Assembly (NCBI GenBank): GCA_903896585.1
Contig: CAITYI010000280.1
Coordinates: 1 to 8,979 of the forward strand
DNA length: 8,979 bases
Reading direction: 5' to 3'
DNA from: an uncultured bacterium
GTDB taxonomy: Bacteria; Actinomycetota; Actinomycetes; S36-B12
Numbering within the stretch: the stretch's first letter is position 1; each line of letters starts with the position of its first letter. Position numbers and translations under genes: made by a program. Under the pieces are notes generated by a model. That model was not told the DNA's origin, did not search any database, and saw only the letters and a list, made by a program, of their open reading frames with translations. Of the stretch, positions 4,759 through 8,979 are shown one piece after another.

Positions 4759-6594
4759 GTGGCAAAAAAGGCGGAGACCCAAGCACCAAAAAGTGCTTAT
4801 ATGGCTCTGTACCGCACCTATCGCCCACAAACTCTCAGTGAAGTTGTTGGTCAAGACCATGTCACCACTCCGCTACGCCGGGCTTTGGAAAACAACAAAA
4901 TGCACCACGCGTATTTACTCTCCGGTCCTCGTGGTTGCGGTAAAACATCAACAGCGCGAATCCTGGCTCGGTCACTGAATTGTGAGCAGGGGCCAACCCC
5001 GGACCCATGCGGGGTTTGTGAGAGTTGCATTGATCTCTCAGCCACAGGTAGCGGTTCTATCGATGTTATTGAACTGGATGCTGCTAGTCACGGTCATGTA
5101 GATGACACCCGAGACCTACGGGAGCGGGCCATGTTTGGCCCCGCCAAATCGCGTTACAAGGTGTACATCATTGACGAAGCCCACATGATTTCTCCCGCCG
5201 GATTTAATGCGCTTTTGAAATTGGTCGAGGAACCCCCCGAACATGTCCGATTTATTTTTGCCACCACCGAGGCTGACAAGGTGCTTCCCACAATCAGATC
5301 CCGAACCCATAATTATGGTTTCCGTTTGGTGCCGGTAAAGATCTTGCAAGAACATTTAGCAGGAGTTTGTGCGAGTGAGGGAATAGCCGCTGATCCTGCT
5401 GCGTTGGCACTCATTGCTCGTGCAGGTGCGGGCAGTGTGCGGGATTCGCTGTCGGTATTGGGGCAGGTAATTTCCGGTTGTGGCCCCGAGGGTGTCACCT
5501 ACCAAGACGCCATTCTGCAACTCGGCATGACCGATAACGCGCTACTCAATGAAACGATTGATGCACTCATTGATCGCAATGGTGCGGCCCTGTTTCAGGT
5601 AATTGACAAAGTTATTGAATCGGGCAATGAGCCTCGTCGATTTGTTACTGACCTGCTGGAGCGCATTCGAGACTTAATTGTTGTGCAGCGTGTGCCCGGG
5701 GCCGCTGAGTCGGGGTTGATTCACGCACCTGAAGAAGTTGTGGAGGCTGTGGTTGTACAAGCCAACCGCATTGGACCGGCCGAGCTCGCTCGCGCTGGAG
5801 ATTTGGTGTCACGAGCACTGACCGACATCAAGGGTGCAACAGCACCACGCCTACAACTTGAACTCCTCATGGCCAAACTGCTGCTACCGGCTGTGGACGA
5901 CTCCACCGAAGGCTTGCGGGCACGTTTGGATCAACTCGAACGTGGTGTGGCCGCGGGGGTCCCCCTCGCCGCACCTCCCGCTGCACCAGCTCCGGTGCCC
6001 CCAGCGCAGGTGCCGGCAACAGAACCTGCGGTGAACAAGCCCGCGGCGCAAACCCCGTCGATACCACCAGCGCCACCTAAACTCTCAAAGGTTGCACCCA
6101 AGACGGCACCTGTTAAACCGGCACTTGATAATCCAGCGCCTGATAAGCCCGCACCTGATAACTCCGCGCCTGATAAATCGGCGCCGGTTAAACCAGCAAC
6201 CGGCACGGCGACATTGGCATCTTTTGTGTCCATGTGGCCGGCAATCATGGATGCCCTCTTGAAGTACTCGAGGGTCGCCTGGATGGGCTTCACTGAGTCA
6301 ACACCGTTGTCCTTTGAAAAAGGGGTGCTCGCTGTCGGTGTTAAAGATGCCGGCCGGTACAACAATGTGAAAAGTGGTGGCCACGATGAACGGCTTCGAC
6401 AGGCAATTCTTGATGTACTGCAAGTCGATTGCACCGTGGACATTGTTCAGGGTGCGACTGGAAAAATCCTTGCTGAACCTATTGCAGACGATATTCCCCA
6501 CCGAGACGATGAAACAACCCAAGATGTCACGGGAGTTGATTTGATTGCCCAGGAACTCGGTGGCGTGCAAATCGGCGAGATTGAGCTCGGTTAA
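4759..6594 (+). CDS. dnaX: DNA polymerase III clamp-loader subunit tau (gamma/tau)
   Basis: DnaX is the AAA+ motor of the clamp loader: it loads the beta sliding clamp and ties the replicative polymerase to the helicase. The 611-residue protein has Walker A GPRGCGKT at 56-63 and a four-cysteine zinc module (C75, C84, C87, C90). DEAH is at 139-142 and the sensor region FATTEADKVLPTIRSRT at 167-183. The helical domain III follows (about 225-385). After a Pro/Ala-rich linker (about 400-485) comes a small C-terminal domain (about 485-570). The linker contains six in-frame 15-bp repeats. The GTG start is set by the leaderless promoter; an alternative is the ATG at residue 15 (MALYRTYRP), where strong homology starts. 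No internal frameshift site is evident in the usual position, so probably only tau is made. recR follows after 5 nt. Confidence 0.96.
   Translation: MAKKAETQAPKSAYMALYRTYRPQTLSEVVGQDHVTTPLRRALENNKMHHAYLLSGPRGCGKTSTARILARSLNCEQGPTPDPCGVCESCIDLSATGSGSIDVIELDAASHGHVDDTRDLRERAMFGPAKSRYKVYIIDEAHMISPAGFNALLKLVEEPPEHVRFIFATTEADKVLPTIRSRTHNYGFRLVPVKILQEHLAGVCASEGIAADPAALALIARAGAGSVRDSLSVLGQVISGCGPEGVTYQDAILQLGMTDNALLNETIDALIDRNGAALFQVIDKVIESGNEPRRFVTDLLERIRDLIVVQRVPGAAESGLIHAPEEVVEAVVVQANRIGPAELARAGDLVSRALTDIKGATAPRLQLELLMAKLLLPAVDDSTEGLRARLDQLERGVAAGVPLAAPPAAPAPVPPAQVPATEPAVNKPAAQTPSIPPAPPKLSKVAPKTAPVKPALDNPAPDKPAPDNSAPDKSAPVKPATGTATLASFVSMWPAIMDALLKYSRVAWMGFTESTPLSFEKGVLAVGVKDAGRYNNVKSGGHDERLRQAILDVLQVDCTVDIVQGATGKILAEPIADDIPHRDDETTQDVTGVDLIAQELGGVQIGEIELG
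6106..6195 (+). repeat. Six tandem 15-bp units inside dnaX
   Basis: The six units encode APVKP, ALDNP, APDKP, APDNS, APDKS and APVKP (residues 450-479). The core CCTGATAA is shared by the central copies. This is an in-frame minisatellite in the flexible linker, likely to vary in copy number without breaking the frame. Confidence 0.85.
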
Positions 6595-6599
6595 TCACA

Positions 6600-7199
6600 A
6601 TGTATGAAGGAATCGTTCAGGACCTCATTGACGAACTAGGTCGCTTGCCCGGTGTTGGGCCAAAAAGTGCGCAGCGCATTGCGTTTCACATTCTCGGTGC
6701 GGATTCAGACGATGTTCAGCGATTGGCTGAAGTGCTCCTCGAGGTGAAATCGAAAGTGCAGTTCTGCTCCATTTGCGGCAATGTCGCCCAGTCGGAAACC
6801 TGTCGCATTTGTTCGGATCCCAAGCGCGATCTCACCGTGCTGTGTGTTGTTGAAGAACCCAAAGATGTTGTTGCCATTGAAAAGACCCGCGAATTTCGCG
6901 GTCGGTATCACATTTTGGGTGGTGCCATTAATCCCATTGACGGAATTGGCCCCGATGACCTTCGCATTCGCGAACTCATTATTCGGTTAAGTGATAACAC
7001 GGTGACCGAAGTGATCATTGCCACCGATCCAAATCTTGAGGGGGAAGCCACCGCAACGTATTTGTCGCGCACAATTGCTCCTCTAGGAATCACGGTTTCT
7101 CGGTTGGCAAGTGGCTTGCCCGTGGGCGGAGACTTGGAGTACGCCGATGAAATCACGTTAGGTCGGGCTTTTGCCGGTCGCCGGCAAGTGGGAACATAA
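6600..7199 (+). CDS. recR: Recombination protein RecR
   Basis: RecR acts with RecO (and RecF) to load RecA on gapped single-stranded DNA during repair. The 199-residue product has the full-length architecture. A helix-hairpin-helix DNA-binding segment is at about 10-28 (LGRLPGVGPKSAQRIAFH). A C4 zinc finger has C56, C59, C68 and C71 (CSICG...CRICSD). A Toprim domain lies at about 79-172 with VVEEPKDV (E85/E86) and ATDPNLEGE (D143 region), and the C-terminal YADEITLGRAFAGR is typical. It begins 5 nt after the dnaX stop with no obvious ribosome site, so it is likely cotranscribed and perhaps translated by re-initiation. YbaB, often encoded between dnaX and recR, is absent here. Its stop is 8 nt from the stop of the convergent permease gene. 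Confidence 0.97.
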   Translation: MYEGIVQDLIDELGRLPGVGPKSAQRIAFHILGADSDDVQRLAEVLLEVKSKVQFCSICGNVAQSETCRICSDPKRDLTVLCVVEEPKDVVAIEKTREFRGRYHILGGAINPIDGIGPDDLRIRELIIRLSDNTVTEVIIATDPNLEGEATATYLSRTIAPLGITVSRLASGLPVGGDLEYADEITLGRAFAGRRQVGT

Positions 7200-7207
7200 A
7201 TCCGGAA

Positions 7208-8005
7208 CTAGTTTGCTCCGCGCGGGGTCCAACGGAAAAACACGGTGGCCAGTACCGCACCAATTGCAATCCAAATCACCAACACCACGGCGGTCATGCC
7301 TAATTCAAATGACCCCGCAACTTCCATGGCCGCAGCGGTGTCCGGAAGAAACACACTTCGCATGGCCTGGGTGAGCCACTTCAACGGGAAAAGAGACGCG
7401 AATGTTTGCATCCACTGGGGAAGGTCACTGAAGACGAAAAATACGCCAGAGGTGAATTGCAGGACCAGCACAATGGGTGAGACGAGGGCGGCGGCACCCT
7501 TGCCCTGCTTAGGAACAACCGAATACGCAATTCCCAGCAGAGTCCACGCGATGAGTCCCAAAACACTGACCCAGATGAATGTGAAAATTGCAAGAGGTGT
7601 GGTGGGGAGGTCGATCCCATAGAAGATCACACCCACCGCAATCAAAATTGTGACCTGAGCAATGTAGGCAACAAACACCATTCCGATTTTCCCAATGAAA
7701 TATGCCGCACGCGGCATGGGCGTTCCTTGAAGCCGCTTGAGGGTCCCGTCTTCACGTTCCATGGGAATGGAGATAGCCAGATTCTGAAAAGATGTGTAAA
7801 GAATTCCCGAAGCGATCATGCCGGCCACAAAGTACTGGGCAAAAGTAATTCCCGAGTTGCCCAATTCCTGTCCACCGAATACTGATCCGAAAATTACCAA
7901 CAGGATCATGGGTAAGAGAAAGTTAAATACGGCGGATTCCCGGTCACGAAAAAACTGCTTCAGTTCAATACCGATTCGGCCGAAACCCATGCGTAGAGCT
8001 CTCAT
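7208..8005 (-). CDS. ABC-2 type exporter permease (DrrB-like)
   Basis: The 265-residue integral membrane protein fits the ABC-2 permease family used for export of drugs, lipids or polysaccharides. About six membrane helices are visible: 27-44, 55-78, 105-130, 138-163, 171-193 and 234-257. The conserved ABC-2 motif EREDGTLKRLQGTP follows the second helix (83-96). The N-terminus begins with a short amphipathic segment before helix 1, as in DrrB proteins. Its ATG overlaps the TGA of the ATPase gene in ATGA (8002-8005), indicating coupled translation and a one-to-one complex. The pair probably assembles as two permeases with two ATPases. The substrate cannot be read from sequence. The gene ends 8 nt from recR in a tail-to-tail arrangement with no visible terminator. 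Confidence 0.9.
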   Translation of the reverse strand: MRALRMGFGRIGIELKQFFRDRESAVFNFLLPMILLVIFGSVFGGQELGNSGITFAQYFVAGMIASGILYTSFQNLAISIPMEREDGTLKRLQGTPMPRAAYFIGKIGMVFVAYIAQVTILIAVGVIFYGIDLPTTPLAIFTFIWVSVLGLIAWTLLGIAYSVVPKQGKGAAALVSPIVLVLQFTSGVFFVFSDLPQWMQTFASLFPLKWLTQAMRSVFLPDTAAAMEVAGSFELGMTAVVLVIWIAIGAVLATVFFRWTPRGAN

Positions 8006-8874
8006 GAGAGGTCCCCGCCGTTCGTATCTCGATCTTGGGCGATTAATTCCAGGTAGGCATCTTCTAGGCTTGCGCGCCGCACAGATAGGTGCGGAATCTC
8101 ACCACTGAATTGAGCAGCCAGCTTTTGTACAAATGCGGTTGGCTCAGCTGTTGACTCTGTGAATTCTTTGCCGTTGTGCGTCCAACTCACAATTGCATTG
8201 TCTCGATCACCAATGGAGTCGGGGACACCTTCAGCAACAATGCGCCCGCGGGCAATCACGGCAACTCGGTCAGCCAAGTACTGGGCTTCATCCAGATAGT
8301 GGGTGGTCAGAAGGATTGTGGTGCCTTCCGACTTCAGTCGGTCAATTAATACCCAGAACTCTCTGCGCGCTTCGGGGTCGAATCCGGTTGTTGGTTCATC
8401 GAGGAAAAGAACTTCGGGGTTGCCAATGATTCCGAGGGCAACATCAAGGCGACGTCGCTGGCCACCACTGAGCTTGCCGTTTCGGGAATTGACTTTTTCC
8501 ACTAAACCGACTGCGCCAATAACTTCGTCGACATTGGCAGGATTTGGGTAGTACTTGGCAAAGTGCGCAATAGTTTCGCCAACGGTCAGATCAGCCATGT
8601 CACTCGCCTGTTGGAGGACAATTCCGATTTTCGCCTTCCATGCCGGATTCGGCTTACCCGGATCCACGCCAAGGACACTGACTTCACCGGAATCCCGGTC
8701 GCGGTACCCCTCCAGGATTTCCGTGAGCGTGGTCTTGCCGGCACCATTGGGTCCGAGAATGGCCAGACACTCACCCGGCTGCACGCGAATGGAAACTCCG
8801 GCAAGTGCAGTGAAATCACCATAGGTCTTGGTGACATCGACCGCGATAATCGCGGATCCTGGGTAGTCGGGCAT
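8002..8874 (-). CDS. ABC exporter ATP-binding protein (DrrA-like)
   Basis: This 290-residue cytosolic ATPase powers the adjacent ABC-2 permease. All nucleotide-binding motifs are intact: Walker A GPNGAGKT at 41-48, Q-loop at Q88/Q89 (VLQQ), signature LSGGQRRRLDVA at 135-146, Walker B VLFLDE at 155-160, D-loop region GFDP at 164-167, and H-loop H192 (TTHYLDEAQ). A C-terminal extension of about 80 residues (RRASLEDAYLEL) is typical of DrrA/NatA-type exporters. The ATG at 8874 has a GAAGGA ribosome site ending 4-5 nt upstream, so unlike lysC opposite it, this mRNA has a leader. A 12-bp palindrome lies in that leader. It is divergent from lysC, with 61 bp between starts. Possible substrates include antibiotics or lipids; none can be chosen. 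Confidence 0.93.
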   Translation of the reverse strand: MPDYPGSAIIAVDVTKTYGDFTALAGVSIRVQPGECLAILGPNGAGKTTLTEILEGYRDRDSGEVSVLGVDPGKPNPAWKAKIGIVLQQASDMADLTVGETIAHFAKYYPNPANVDEVIGAVGLVEKVNSRNGKLSGGQRRRLDVALGIIGNPEVLFLDEPTTGFDPEARREFWVLIDRLKSEGTTILLTTHYLDEAQYLADRVAVIARGRIVAEGVPDSIGDRDNAIVSWTHNGKEFTESTAEPTAFVQKLAAQFSGEIPHLSVRRASLEDAYLELIAQDRDTNGGDLS

Positions 8875-8883
8875 GTTTTCCTT

Positions 8884-8895
8884 CGATTCGAATCG
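8884..8895. promoter_or_regulatory. 12-bp perfect palindrome CGATTCGAATCG in the exporter leader
   Basis: It sits between the predicted exporter -10 box (8905-8910) and the ribosome site, about +3 to +14 of the transcript. It could be a repressor operator, or a small hairpin abutting the GAAGGA ribosome site. No regulator gene adjoins it. Confidence 0.4.
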
Positions 8896-8904
8896 GTGAG
8901 GTGC

Positions 8905-8910
8905 ACAATA
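8905..8910 (-). promoter_or_regulatory. Possible -10 box of the exporter operon
   Basis: The minus-strand hexamer TATTGT ends 30 nt before the ATG at 8874 and would give a leader of about 24 nt. No good -35 is seen. Confidence 0.4.
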
Positions 8911-8921
8911 CCCGCGATGAC

Positions 8922-8927
8922 TAAACT
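8922..8927 (+). promoter_or_regulatory. lysC -10 box (leaderless)
   Basis: TAAACT ends 8 nt before the GTG at 8936. No ribosome site fits between them. It lies back to back with the exporter promoter within about 30 bp. Confidence 0.5.
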
Positions 8928-8935
8928 AGTGCCTT

Positions 8936-8979
8936 GTGTCCCTCATAGTCCAAAAGTACGGTGGCTCGAGCGTTGCTGA
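8936..8979 (+). CDS. lysC: Aspartate kinase (first 14 codons, cut by window edge)
   Basis: Aspartate kinase phosphorylates aspartate at the start of lysine, threonine, methionine and diaminopimelate synthesis. Only the N-terminus is present. From GTG at 8936 it reads (M)SLIVQKYGGSSVA, which contains the near-invariant KYGGSS motif that binds ATP and aspartate; in actinobacterial enzymes this motif occurs at the same distance from the start. An in-frame TAG at 8927-8929 rules out an upstream start. The position downstream of dnaX-recR is the usual actinobacterial context, where asd typically follows lysC. Nothing can be said about the regulatory ACT domains, which lie outside the window. Confidence 0.88.
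   Translation, partial: MSLIVQKYGGSSVA

Noticed and set aside
4764..4770. A-AAA-AAG slippery heptamer in dnaX, as in the E. coli gamma frameshift
   Set aside because: It lies at codons 2-4, not after the AAA+ domain, so it could not produce a gamma-like short form. Probably chance from two lysine codons.
1265..8930. Several ACTAGT hexamers near gene boundaries (about 1265, 2222, 4663, 7208, 8925)
   Set aside because: CTAG tetramers are also frequent inside genes here, so it is not a clear signal; it partly reflects stop codons and -10 boxes.
8563..8979. 138-codon plus-strand frame at the right end
   Set aside because: It is antisense to the exporter ATPase and ends in a different frame from the clear lysC N-terminus.
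1..8979. Mobile elements, CRISPR arrays, phage or toxin-antitoxin genes
   Set aside because: I looked on both strands and found no transposase, spaced direct-repeat array, integrase, or toxin-like pair.

Overview
This window looks like a chromosomal segment of an actinobacterium, probably an aquatic, fairly streamlined lineage with roughly balanced GC. The markers are a tadA gene preceded by the actinobacterial 'tRNA adenosine deaminase-associated' gene, a LytR_C-domain membrane protein, paired serine tRNA genes beside the SRP RNA gene, and the dnaX-recR-lysC gene order. Assignment below phylum level is not supported by what I can read.

Layout, left to right. Positions 1-450 (minus strand) hold the N-terminal third of a DsbB disulfide-bond protein, cut by the left edge, and directly upstream of it a previously easy-to-miss 50-residue two-helix membrane protein (DUF5993-like). 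Next is upp (uracil phosphoribosyltransferase, minus), divergent from a two-gene unit made of the deaminase-associated protein and tadA. A LytR_C-domain protein follows. Then comes an RNA gene cluster: tRNA-Ser(CGA) and tRNA-Ser(GGA) on the minus strand, with the SRP 4.5S-type RNA divergent on the plus strand. A secreted branched-chain-amino-acid-type binding protein stands alone between the SRP RNA and the dnaX-recR pair, closed by a strong terminator. recR converges on a leftward two-gene ABC-2 exporter (permease plus ATPase). Divergent from that exporter, the first 14 codons of lysC (aspartate kinase) run off the right edge.

Functionally this is mostly housekeeping: pyrimidine salvage, tRNA wobble editing, serine decoding, membrane targeting, replication clamp loading, recombination repair and the first step of aspartate-family amino acid synthesis. 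Two transport modules (nutrient uptake binding protein, drug/lipid-type exporter) sit between these blocks. DsbB may be relevant to the LytR_C protein, whose extracytoplasmic domain is flanked by two lone cysteines.

The most striking non-coding signal is promoter geometry. Eight transcription units have a TAnnnT box ending only 6-8 nt before the start codon or the mature RNA 5' end (dsbB operon, upp, LytR_C gene, dnaX, lysC, both tRNAs, SRP RNA). This implies leaderless mRNAs and tRNAs transcribed from, or within a base of, their mature 5' end. Several short palindromes sit on these promoters. I saw no mobile element, CRISPR array, or clearly novel multi-gene system.
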